Shown piece after piece: positions 33,118 through 40,732 of a stretch of 64,000 nt of DNA. The DNA comes from Ornithinimicrobium tianjinense (GTDB taxonomy: Bacteria > Actinomycetota > Actinomycetes > Actinomycetales > Dermatophilaceae): assembly GCF_014636495.1 (NCBI RefSeq), contig NZ_BMEM01000007.1, forward strand, positions 22,734-86,733, written 5' to 3'. A program made the position numbers and the translations under genes. Numbering within the stretch: the first letter of the stretch is position 1; the number at the start of each line of letters is the position of its first letter. The notes under the pieces were generated by a model. It searched no databases, was not told the origin of the DNA, and saw nothing but the letters and a program-made list of their open reading frames with translations.

Positions 33118-33200
33118 GCCTCACTGCCTCACAACAACCTCACAACCTCACCGCCTCACCGCCTCACAGCCTCACTGCCTCACAGCCTCACAGCCTCAGG
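33118..33200. repeat. Degenerate 8-bp tandem repeat tract
   Basis: GCCTCAC plus one variable base repeated about ten times, with one ACAA interruption, ending seven bases before the mmpL stop codon. Unit length and absence of spacers exclude a CRISPR array. Confidence 0.8.
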
Positions 33201-33206
33201 CCCACG

Positions 33207-35237
33207 TCAGCCGACGCGCCGTGGCCACCAGAAACGCTCGCCGAGCACGCGCACGATCGCCGGGACGAGGATCGTGCGGACCACGAGAGTGTCGAGCAGC
33301 ACGCCGATGCAGATCACCACGCCGATCTGGGCCAGCACGACGAGCGGCAGCACGCCGAGCACCGCGAAGACCGCCGCCAGCAGGATGCCGGCGCTGGTGA
33401 TGACGCCGCCGGTGGCGCCGAGGGCGCGCAGCACGCCGTCCCGGGTACCGTGACCGCGCGCCTCCTCCAGGGTCCGGGTGATGAGGAAGATGTTGTAGTC
33501 CACGCCCAGGGCGACGAGGAAGAGGAAGGCGAGCAGCGGCATGCTCGCGTCGATCGCCGAGAAGCCGAAGACCCCGGTGAAGAGCCACCATGACACGCCC
33601 AGCGCGGCGGCGAAGGTCGCGACGACCGAGGTCACGAGGATGAGGGGCGCCAGCACCGACCGCAGGAGCAGCATCAGGGCCCCGAGCACGAGCACGAGGA
33701 TGAGCGGCATGACCACCCACCGGTCCCGGACGCTGCCCGCGTCGGCGTCGAGCGCTGACGCCTCGCCGCCGGTGACGTAGGCGTCGGCGGCCAGGTCGGC
33801 GTCGTCCAGCGACGCACGGACGGCCTCGACGGTCGCCACCGCCGCCTCGCTCCCGGGCTCGGCGCCGAGGACCAGCCGCACCTGCGCGATGCCCTCCACC
33901 GGCGGGACCGCGCTCGCCGACGTCACGCCGTCCACCTCGCCGAGCGTGGCCGCCAGGCGCTCGACCTCGGCCACGTCGTCGGACCGCGTCACGACCAGGA
34001 GCGGGTCCGCGGTGCCCGCCGGGAAGGACTCGGCCAGCCGCTCCGCCGCGGAGATCGCCTCAGGGGTGTCGAGGAACTGGTCCTCGGGCGCGAGGCCGCT
34101 GCGCAACTGGGTGAGCCCGAACGCCATACCGGCCAGGAGGAGGAGGGTCGCCGCGATGGAGGCCGCCGGCGCCTTGGCGACGGCATCGCCCACGCGGCGC
34201 CAGACGGAGCGCGACTCGCTGAGCACAGCCTGACCCTGCCGGGGCACGAGCGGCCAGAACACCCAGCGCCCCAGCCCCACCAGCGCCCCCGGCAGCAGAC
34301 CCAGCACCCCGATCGCCGCGACGACCACACCCACGGCGCACGCCAGGCCCAGGCCGCGGGTCGTGGGGAAGACGGAGAGCAGCAGGCACAGCACGCCCAC
34401 GACGACGGTGCTGGCGCTGGCGAGGATCGCCTCGGAGGCGCGCCGCAGGGCGACGGCCATCGCCTCGTGCCGGGAGGCGTGCGTCCGCAGCTCGTCCCGG
34501 TAACGGGAGATGAGCAGGAGCGCGTAGTTGGTCCCGGCGCCGAACACGAGCACGGACAGGATGCCGATGGTCGACTCGTCCCACGGCACGCCCGCGAGGC
34601 ACAGGACGTGCGTGGCCGCGACGGCGGCGACCTGGTCGGCCACCCCGACCACCGCGAGCGGCACGATCCAGAGCACCGGGCTGCGGTAGGTCAGGATGAG
34701 CAGCACCGCGACCACGCTCGCGGTCACCGCGAGCAGGGTGATGTCGGCGCCGTCGAAGACCGACGCCAGGTCGGCCTGGATGGCCGCCGGCCCGGTGACC
34801 TGGGCGGTGACACCCTCCGGGACGGCCGCGTCGAGGTCGCTGCGCAGCTGCGCGACGGTCTCCGCAGCCACCGTCGCCGAGGCCGAGTCCACCGTCACCA
34901 CGCCGAGCGCAGCCGTCCCGTCCTCTGACGGGACCACCGGCGCCCCCTCGGCGCCGCCGACCCCTGCCATCACCTCACCCAGCCGCGGGAGGTCCTGGGC
35001 GATGCCACCCTCGTCACGGGTGAAGAGCACGATCGCCGCGCTGCTCCCCTCGTCGGGCAGCTCCTGGAGGAGCGCCTGCCCCTCGGTGCTCTCGAAGCCC
35101 ACGGGGAGAGTGGCCAGCGGGTCGGGGTCCCGCTCAGCCTGCCCCACAGCCCCCACGAGGAGCCCGCCGAGCAGCAGGCCGAGGACCGCCAGCACCCAGC
35201 TGCGCCGCCCGGTCAGCAGCGCCACCACTCTGTCCAT
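33207..35237 (-). CDS. MmpL-family RND transporter
   Basis: 676 residues with the two-fold MmpL/RND plan: one helix, an extracytoplasmic domain (about 35-180), a five-helix bundle, then a second helix, extracytoplasmic domain (about 375-490) and bundle. Characteristic loops GAGTNYALLLISRYRDEL (near 235) and LGVDYNIFLITRTLEEA (near 587) carry the proton-relay Asp/Asn region. Such proteins export lipids, drugs or siderophores. Divergent from a MarR regulator with an 8+8 inverted repeat between them. Confidence 0.92.
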   Translation of the reverse strand: MDRVVALLTGRRSWVLAVLGLLLGGLLVGAVGQAERDPDPLATLPVGFESTEGQALLQELPDEGSSAAIVLFTRDEGGIAQDLPRLGEVMAGVGGAEGAPVVPSEDGTAALGVVTVDSASATVAAETVAQLRSDLDAAVPEGVTAQVTGPAAIQADLASVFDGADITLLAVTASVVAVLLILTYRSPVLWIVPLAVVGVADQVAAVAATHVLCLAGVPWDESTIGILSVLVFGAGTNYALLLISRYRDELRTHASRHEAMAVALRRASEAILASASTVVVGVLCLLLSVFPTTRGLGLACAVGVVVAAIGVLGLLPGALVGLGRWVFWPLVPRQGQAVLSESRSVWRRVGDAVAKAPAASIAATLLLLAGMAFGLTQLRSGLAPEDQFLDTPEAISAAERLAESFPAGTADPLLVVTRSDDVAEVERLAATLGEVDGVTSASAVPPVEGIAQVRLVLGAEPGSEAAVATVEAVRASLDDADLAADAYVTGGEASALDADAGSVRDRWVVMPLILVLVLGALMLLLRSVLAPLILVTSVVATFAAALGVSWWLFTGVFGFSAIDASMPLLAFLFLVALGVDYNIFLITRTLEEARGHGTRDGVLRALGATGGVITSAGILLAAVFAVLGVLPLVVLAQIGVVICIGVLLDTLVVRTILVPAIVRVLGERFWWPRRVG

Positions 35238-35254
35238 CGCCGTCCTTCCGCTAC

Positions 35255-35278
35255 CATCTGGTGATAAGCAACCAGATG
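35255..35278. promoter_or_regulatory. MarR operator candidate between mmpL and marR
   Basis: CATCTGGT and ACCAGATG are perfect 8-bp inverted arms with an 8-bp centre, in the 62-bp divergent gap. This size and symmetry fit a MarR dimer. Confidence 0.65.
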
Positions 35279-35299
35279 ACTAAGTAAGTGAGTTAGTTC

Positions 35300-35755
35300 G
35301 TGACCGAGAGTAGCACGCGCTGGGTCGGGTCGTGGCAGCGCAGCAGCACCCTCGACGCCCTGCGCTCCCTGCTCGACGTCAGCGCGCGCGCCACCCCCGC
35401 CCTGGCCCGCCGCGCCGGGCTCAACCACACCGAGATGGCGGTCCTCGAGCACCTCATGGAGACGCCCGCCGGCCCCAGCGAGCTCGCCCAGCGCCTGGGC
35501 GTGACCACCGCTGCGGCCAGCGGCATTGTCGACCGGCTCGTCGCCCACGGGCATGTCGTCCGCGAGCCGCACCCCAGCGACCGGCGGCGCACCGTCGTGG
35601 CCGTGACACCGAGCGGTCGCGAGGAGCTGCTGGGCCACCTCATGCCGATGTTCATCGAGCTCGCTCGCCTCGACGCCGGCCTCACGGAGGAGGAGCGTCC
35701 CATCGTCGAGCGCTTCCTGCGCGAGGCCGAGCGGGCGGTCTCCAGGCTGCTCTGA
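35300..35755 (+). CDS. MarR family transcriptional regulator
   Basis: 151 residues from GTG 35300. The winged helix (SELAQRLGVTTAAASGIVDR, then HGHVVREPHPSDRRR) is clear. It is divergent from the MmpL transporter and is expected to repress it and itself via the operator at 35255-35278. No ribosome binding site precedes the GTG. Confidence 0.9.
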   Translation: MTESSTRWVGSWQRSSTLDALRSLLDVSARATPALARRAGLNHTEMAVLEHLMETPAGPSELAQRLGVTTAAASGIVDRLVAHGHVVREPHPSDRRRTVVAVTPSGREELLGHLMPMFIELARLDAGLTEEERPIVERFLREAERAVSRLL

Positions 35756-35763
35756 ATAACGCC

Positions 35764-35769
35764 TATCCT
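35764..35769 (+). promoter_or_regulatory. -10 hexamer TATCCT for the mog-moaA operon, leaderless
   Basis: TATCCT ends 6 nt before the GTG at 35776, in the 20-bp gap after the MarR stop. Confidence 0.5.
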
Positions 35770-35775
35770 GAAGGG

Positions 35776-36303
35776 GTGACCCCGTCCCACGACGTCGCCC
35801 CGACCGGCCGCCCCGTCACCGCCGTCACGGTGTCGGACCGCAGCTCCGACGGCCGGCGCGAGGACGAGTCCGGAAAGGTGCTGGTCGCCGCCCTGGAGGC
35901 CCTGGGGTATGCCGTGACCGGCCCCGTCGTCGTCCCCGACGGCGTCGACTCCGTGGCCGGCGCGCTCCGCGAGGCCGTCGCCGCGGGCAGCCGCCTCGTC
36001 GTCACCACCGGCGGCACCGGCATGGGCCCGCGCGACCTCACCCCCGAGGGCACGCGTCAGGTCATCACCCGCGACAACCCCGGGCTAGCCGAGCTGCTCC
36101 GCAGGGAGGGGGCACGCCATACCCCCTTTGCCGCCGCCTCCCGCGGCGTCGTCGGCGTCGTCGACTGGACCGAGGAGCAGGGCCCCGGCGGGACCCTCGT
36201 GGTCAACCTGCCCGGGCGTCCGTCCGCGGTGCAGGAGGGGATGGACGTGATCGGGCCGCTCCTGGCCCATCTGCTCGACCAGGTCGCCGGGGGTGATCAC
36301 TGA
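35776..36303 (+). CDS. MogA/MoaB family molybdopterin adenylyltransferase
   Basis: 175 residues; adenylates molybdopterin before molybdenum insertion. The MoCF-binding fold is shown by VTVSDRSSDGRREDESG (near 18), VTTGGTGMGPRDLTPEGT (near 77) and VVNLPGRPSAVQE (near 146). The start GTG is preceded directly by a -10 hexamer. It overlaps or abuts moaA. MogA and MoaB cannot be separated by eye; actinobacteria usually carry this form. Confidence 0.9.
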   Translation: MTPSHDVAPTGRPVTAVTVSDRSSDGRREDESGKVLVAALEALGYAVTGPVVVPDGVDSVAGALREAVAAGSRLVVTTGGTGMGPRDLTPEGTRQVITRDNPGLAELLRREGARHTPFAAASRGVVGVVDWTEEQGPGGTLVVNLPGRPSAVQEGMDVIGPLLAHLLDQVAGGDH

Positions 36304-37321
36304 CGTGAGCGCCGACCCCAGGCCGGTCCGCGGTCCGCTCGTCGACAGCTACGGCCGCGTCCACCGCGACCTGCGCATCTCGGTCACCGACCGGTGCTCG
36401 CTGCGCTGCACCTACTGCATGCCCGAGTCCGGTATGCCGTGGCTGCCCCGCGACACCATGCTCACCACCCCCGAGCTCGTGCGCCTCGCCGGTGTGGCCG
36501 TGTCGCTGGGCATCGAGGAGGTGCGCCTCACCGGCGGCGAGCCGCTCCTGCGGCGCGACCTCGTCGAGGTCGTCGCCGGCATCGCCGCCCTCGACCCCTC
36601 CCCCGAGATCTCGATGACGACCAACGGCGTCGGTCTGGCCAAGGTCGCCGGAGCCCTGCGCGAGGCCGGCATGACCCGCGTCAACGTCAGCCTCGACACG
36701 CTGCGGCGCGAGACCTTCATCGAGCTGGCCAAGCGCGACCGGCTCGGCGACACCCTGGCCGGGATCGAGGCCGCGGCCCACGCCGGCCTGACGCCGGTCA
36801 AGATCAACTCGGTGCTCATGCGCGGCGTCAACGACCACGAGGCCGTCGACCTGCTGGCCTTCGCGCTCGAGCACGGCTACGAGCAGCGCTTCATCGAGCA
36901 GATGCCGCTGGACGCGCAGCACCAGTGGGACCGCAGCCAGATGATCGTCGGCGAGGAGATCCTCGACCGGCTGCGCGCCGCCTACGAGCTCACCCCGCTG
37001 CCCGACGAGGCCCGCGGCTCCGCACCCGCCGAGCTCTTCCTCGTCGACGGAGGACCCGCCACCGTCGGCGTCATCGCCTCGGTGACGATGCCGTTCTGCG
37101 GCACCTGCGACCGCGTCCGCCTGACCGCCGACGGCCAGGTCCGCAACTGCCTCTTCGCGACCGGCGAGACCGACCTGCGCGGGCCGCTGCGCGACGGCGC
37201 CACCGACGACGAGCTGGCCGACCTCTTCCGTGCCTCGATCGGGGCCAAGCTGCCCGGGCATGCCATCAACGACCCCACCTTCCTGCAGCCCCCGCGTCCC
37301 ATGAGCCGGATCGGCGGCTGA
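36293..37321 (+). CDS. moaA: GTP 3',8-cyclase MoaA (radical SAM)
   Basis: First step of molybdenum cofactor synthesis: rearranges GTP to a cyclic precursor. 342 residues from GTG 36293 (a second GTG at 36305 would abut the mog stop instead of overlapping it). Radical SAM cysteines C35, C39, C42 (CSLRCTYC); second cluster cysteines in CGTC and NC near 268, 271 and 285; the C-terminal Gly-Gly (SRIGG) needed for activity is intact. In operon with mog and the TDT transporter. moaC and moaE are not in the window. Confidence 0.96.
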   Translation: MITDVSADPRPVRGPLVDSYGRVHRDLRISVTDRCSLRCTYCMPESGMPWLPRDTMLTTPELVRLAGVAVSLGIEEVRLTGGEPLLRRDLVEVVAGIAALDPSPEISMTTNGVGLAKVAGALREAGMTRVNVSLDTLRRETFIELAKRDRLGDTLAGIEAAAHAGLTPVKINSVLMRGVNDHEAVDLLAFALEHGYEQRFIEQMPLDAQHQWDRSQMIVGEEILDRLRAAYELTPLPDEARGSAPAELFLVDGGPATVGVIASVTMPFCGTCDRVRLTADGQVRNCLFATGETDLRGPLRDGATDDELADLFRASIGAKLPGHAINDPTFLQPPRPMSRIGG

Positions 37322-37322
37322 G

Positions 37323-38384
37323 ATGGCCGGCGGGGCGCCCGCGTCAGAGCTGGCGCACGCCCGCCTCGGCCCCGCCCGCCTGACGCCGGGCTACTTCGCG
37401 GCCGTGATGGCCCCCGGCATCGTCTCGATCGGCGCCCAGCTGCGCGGCTTCACCCTGCTGGCGCTGGTGCTCTTCTGGGTCGCGGTCGCGCTCTACGTCG
37501 GGCTGGTGCTGCTCACCCTCTGGCGCTTCATGTCCTTCCGGCGGGAGATGTCGGAGGACTTCCACGACCCGGCGCGCGCCTTCGGCTTCTTCACCTTCAT
37601 CGCCGCCACCAACGTCCTGGGGTCGGCCCTCGTCGGCGTCGGGCAGACCCGGCTCGCGGCGGTCCTGCTCACCGTCTCGGTGCTCGTCTGGCTCGTCCTG
37701 GGCTACGTCATACCGTGGACCGCGGTCCTCGGCAGCGACCGCCGCCCGATGCTCGACACCGCCAACGGCACCTGGTTCATCTGGGTCGTCGCCAGCCAGT
37801 CCATCGCCGTCGTGGCCGCCGGGCTGGAGCCGGTCTACGCCAGCCAGCGCAACTACCTGGCGATCCTGGCGGTCTTCGCCTGGTCGGTCGGGGTCGTCCT
37901 GTATGCCGCGACCGCCGTCTTCGTCGCGCTGCGGGTCATGCTCTACCCGCTGCGTCCCGAGCACCTCGACCCGCCCTACTGGGTGGCCATGGGCTCGGTG
38001 GCGATCACCGTCGTCGCCGGCGCGCGCATCGTGGAGATGGAGGACGCGCCGATGATCGACGCGACCCGCGACCTCGTCGCGGGCATGTCGGTCGTCTTCT
38101 GGGCGTTCGCCACCTGGCTGATCCCCGTGCTCGTCGCCGCCGGGGTGTGGCGCCACTTCCTCCGGCGCATCCCGCTCGTCTACCAGCCGACGCTGTGGAG
38201 CATGGTCTTCCCGCTCGGCATGTATGCCGTCGCCGGCATCTACCTGGGACGCGCCGACCGGCTCCCGGTCGTCGAGTGGATCGGCACACACTGGTTCTGG
38301 GTGGCCCTGCTCGCCTGGGCCCTGGTCGGCTCCGGGATGGCTCGCGACCTGTGGCTCAAGGCGTCGGAGGCAGCTCGACGGTGA
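37323..38384 (+). CDS. TDT family transporter (TehA/SLAC1 fold)
   Basis: 353 residues, about ten membrane helices. The opening LTPGYFAAVMAPGIVSIGAQ and later AMGSVAITVVAGARI fit the tellurite-resistance/dicarboxylate transporter family, which conducts anions (chloride, nitrate, malate, sulfite). It starts one base after moaA. Given the nitrate reductase cluster nearby an anion role linked to nitrogen oxides or molybdate metabolism is conceivable but unproven. Its 3' end overlaps, antisense, a remnant of a CWB2 gene. Confidence 0.85.
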   Translation: MAGGAPASELAHARLGPARLTPGYFAAVMAPGIVSIGAQLRGFTLLALVLFWVAVALYVGLVLLTLWRFMSFRREMSEDFHDPARAFGFFTFIAATNVLGSALVGVGQTRLAAVLLTVSVLVWLVLGYVIPWTAVLGSDRRPMLDTANGTWFIWVVASQSIAVVAAGLEPVYASQRNYLAILAVFAWSVGVVLYAATAVFVALRVMLYPLRPEHLDPPYWVAMGSVAITVVAGARIVEMEDAPMIDATRDLVAGMSVVFWAFATWLIPVLVAAGVWRHFLRRIPLVYQPTLWSMVFPLGMYAVAGIYLGRADRLPVVEWIGTHWFWVALLAWALVGSGMARDLWLKASEAARR

Positions 38385-38445
38385 GCGACCGGAGCTCGTC
38401 GAGCACCGCCTCCGGCAGGCTGGCGGGTCCGCCGGGCGCCGTGAG
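38356..38445 (-). pseudogene. 3' remnant of a second CWB2 gene
   Basis: Read on the minus strand, the segment encodes LPEAVLDELRSLTVELP and ends in TGA, closely matching the C-terminus of the intact CWB2 gene (LPEAVLDELRAMTVDLP) 115 bp away. An in-frame TAG precedes it. It is what is left of a duplicated paralogue and overlaps the end of the TDT gene. Confidence 0.75.
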
Positions 38446-38471
38446 GGCCTATCTGGGCTGGACCGGGGGCC

Positions 38472-39557
38472 TCAGGGATTGACCGGCAGGTCGACGGTCA
38501 TCGCACGGAGCTCGTCGAGCACCGCCTCCGGCAGCGTCAGCGATCCGCCGAGCGCCGTGATCCACGCCAGGCTCAGCTCGGTGACGGCCGACCGGCTGGC
38601 CAGGGGCACCCCGTCCGGCTTGAGGAGCAGCACCTTGTCGGCCAGCACCGCGGCGTAGGCGCTGCCGACCAGGGCGTCCGGCCACTCCAGCCCGCTGGCC
38701 ACGGTGGCGCCGTAGTAGGTGGGCAGACGTTCGGCGAGGATCGCCGCGGTGGCGTAGCGGTTGGCGCCGCCGACCCGGCTGACCGGTGCGACGGTGGCGA
38801 GCTCGTCGAGGACCGCGTCGCTGACCCCGGTCGTGCCGCCGAGCAGGACGATCTCCCGGGGCTGCACGTCCTCGCGGAGGGCGGTCATGACGGCACTGGG
38901 CACGTCGTCGGGCTTGGTGAGCAGCAGCGGCGCCTGCTCGGTGCCGGCCGCCGCGCCGCCGGCCAGGCCGTCGGGCCACTCGACGCCGGAGGCGACGTAG
39001 GCCACGTCGCTGGCCCCCAGCTCCGAGGCCAGGGCGGCGGAGACGGCATACCGGTTGGCGCCGTCCACGCGGATCACGTGGCTGGGGTCGCTGACGTAGC
39101 CGGCCAGCTGCGCCTCGACCGTCTCGCTCACCGCGACCGTGCCCCCGACGACCACGACCCGGTCCGGCTGGAGGTCGGCCAGCGCGGCACGGATGGCGCT
39201 GGGCAGGCCCGCGGCCTTGGTGAGCAGGACCGGCCCGAGCAGGTTGCCGGCGAAGGCACCGCCGGCCAGCGAGTCGGCGAAGCCCTCGCCGTTGGTCACC
39301 ACGACCACCCGCTGCAGGGTGTCGTCACGCGGCCAGACGACGTCGGTCCAGAAGGTGGAGAGGGCCGCGGCGGTCTCCCAGCGGTCGGCGCCCGCGGTGC
39401 GGGTGACGACCGGGTGGACCTGCTCGTTGGCGGTGGTCTCCGAGACCGCGGCACGGACCCGGGCGACCTGCTCGGCATCGGGACGGTCCAGGCCGGGGGT
39501 CGCGGTGGCCACCGTGGCGACCGTGACCAGGGCGGCGACGAGCGGCGACATGAGCAT
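38472..39557 (-). CDS. Secreted cell wall-binding repeat 2 (CWB2) protein
   Basis: 361 residues: an N-terminal signal (MLMSPLVAALVTVATVATATPG) and three CWB2 repeats (about 50-150, 150-250, 250-355), each with the pattern GADRW/GANRYA, then FADSLAGG/WPDGLAGG/WPDALVGS and LLLTK. CWB2 proteins anchor to cell wall anionic polymers. Here nothing else is attached, so the partner function is unknown. It begins 3 bp after moaD on the same strand, an odd place for a wall protein; probably an inserted gene. A broken duplicate 3' end lies next to it. Confidence 0.9.
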   Translation of the reverse strand: MLMSPLVAALVTVATVATATPGLDRPDAEQVARVRAAVSETTANEQVHPVVTRTAGADRWETAAALSTFWTDVVWPRDDTLQRVVVVTNGEGFADSLAGGAFAGNLLGPVLLTKAAGLPSAIRAALADLQPDRVVVVGGTVAVSETVEAQLAGYVSDPSHVIRVDGANRYAVSAALASELGASDVAYVASGVEWPDGLAGGAAAGTEQAPLLLTKPDDVPSAVMTALREDVQPREIVLLGGTTGVSDAVLDELATVAPVSRVGGANRYATAAILAERLPTYYGATVASGLEWPDALVGSAYAAVLADKVLLLKPDGVPLASRSAVTELSLAWITALGGSLTLPEAVLDELRAMTVDLPVNP

Positions 39558-39560
39558 CCG

Positions 39561-39800
39561 TCAGCCCCCGGCGAACGGCGGCAGCACGTCCACCACCGCG
39601 TCGTGGGCCAGCGCGGTGGCCGGGTCGCTGACGTACTGCCCCTCGTGCAGGACCGAGCTCAGGCCCAGCACCCGCGCCAGCTCGGCACCGTGCAGCTCGA
39701 CGAGCCGCTCCTTCAGGCTGCCGAGGTCGTCGGCGTTCACCCGCTCGCTCTCGGTGCCCGCGGCCTCCGCCGCAGCGGCGAAATACCTCACGGTCGCCAT
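39561..39800 (-). CDS. moaD: MoaD-like sulfur carrier
   Basis: 79-residue ubiquitin-fold protein ending PPFAGG; the C-terminal Gly-Gly is the thiocarboxylate site used in molybdopterin synthesis. ATG 39800 has GGAGGG 6 nt upstream; an ATG at 39806 would overlap the mobA stop as ATGA. Partner MoaE is not in the window. The MoeB-like activator lies upstream in the same direction. Confidence 0.88.
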   Translation of the reverse strand: MATVRYFAAAAEAAGTESERVNADDLGSLKERLVELHGAELARVLGLSSVLHEGQYVSDPATALAHDAVVDVLPPFAGG

Positions 39801-39802
39801 CG

Positions 39803-40510
39803 TCATCCCTCCGTCTCGGGTCGTCCCAGTGTCGCATCGTGAACGGCCGGGTTCTCCAGCCGCGCCTCCCAGGTGGCCAGGTCCTCCGGCGTGTCCACGT
39901 CGCCCACGTGCCGGGCGCCGCGCTCCACCTCCAGCCACCGCAGTCCCCCGACGAGGCGTCGCACCGAGGTATGCCGGGGGTCCGGCAGCGCGTCGACCGC
40001 CGCCTCGAGCGCGGTGCGGCGGTAGAGGGCGAGCAGCCACTGCCGGTGCCCGGTGGGATCCACGTGGCTCAGCGCGTCGACGTCGTCGATCGCGGTGACG
40101 TCGTCGATGCGGGCGACCTCACCGGTCGCCTCCGCGTCGGTCCGGCCCCTCAGCTCGTCGAGCACGAGCCGCAGGGCGGACACCGCGGGCGCGGCCGCCG
40201 GCTGGTCGACCGCGACGACGGCCACCCACTCGGCGGGCGCGGACGAGGCACCGCCGTCGGCCGCCAGCGCCGCCAGCCCCGCGGCGATCCCCGCGACCGG
40301 CCCCCCGTCGGGCGGGTCCTCCAGGGTGCGGCGCACCCCCTCCGGCACCGGGGTGTCCCCCACCACGACGACAGCTCCACCCAGGAGCTGCCGCGCCTCG
40401 AGCACCCGGTCGAGCAGGCTGCGGCCCGCGACCTCGAGGGCCGCCTTGTCCCGGCCGCCGAGCCGCTCCCCGTGGCCTCCGGCGAGAATCAGCAGGTCGA
40501 TGACAGTCAC
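39803..40510 (-). CDS. mobA: Molybdenum cofactor guanylyl/cytidylyltransferase (MobA-like)
   Basis: 235-residue nucleotidyltransferase. The nucleotide-binding opening LLILAGGHGERLGGRDKA and the region DPPDGGPVAGIAAGL are diagnostic; the metal Asp is in VAVDQP. GTG start. It would attach GMP to molybdopterin for enzymes of the DMSO-reductase family, such as NarG here. An internal repeat IDDVTAIDDVDA (near 136) is odd. Confidence 0.85.
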   Translation of the reverse strand: MTVIDLLILAGGHGERLGGRDKAALEVAGRSLLDRVLEARQLLGGAVVVVGDTPVPEGVRRTLEDPPDGGPVAGIAAGLAALAADGGASSAPAEWVAVVAVDQPAAAPAVSALRLVLDELRGRTDAEATGEVARIDDVTAIDDVDALSHVDPTGHRQWLLALYRRTALEAAVDALPDPRHTSVRRLVGGLRWLEVERGARHVGDVDTPEDLATWEARLENPAVHDATLGRPETEG

Positions 40511-40622
40511 CCGGCGGCCCCCATCACGTCCCGCCCGGTGCAGCGCCCGTCCGGCCCGGTGCCACGCCCGGTGCCACGCCCGTCCCGCCGGGTCCCGCCG
40601 CCGTCGCGACCGGTCCGTTCAC

Positions 40623-40699
40623 ACCGGCACTTTCGCAGGCCACCCCCTTCACCCGCGCCACGGCGCGGGTCGCTGGTGGTCTCGGTGGAATGTGCCGGT
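40623..40699. repeat. Nested palindrome between moeB-like gene and mobA
   Basis: Outer arms ACCGGCAC (40623-40630) and GTGCCGGT (40692-40699) enclose a tight inner hairpin ACCCGCGCC-AC-GGCGCGGGT (40651-40670). It fills much of a 222-bp gap and could be a terminator for the MoeB-like gene or a small repetitive element. The rest of the gap (40511-40622) holds short CGTCCCG-type direct repeats and no gene. Confidence 0.6.
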
Positions 40700-40732
40700 T
40701 GGTCTGCACGGACGGCTCCCGGATGCAGGTGC

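Noticed and set aside
33118..33200. Short regularly repeated CCTCAC tract considered as a CRISPR array
   Set aside because: Unit is 8 bp, there are no unique spacers and no cas genes nearby.
35756..36292. Molybdenum cofactor riboswitch before mog/moaA
   Set aside because: Only 20 bp separate the MarR stop from the start codon and a -10 hexamer lies there, leaving no room for a leader RNA.
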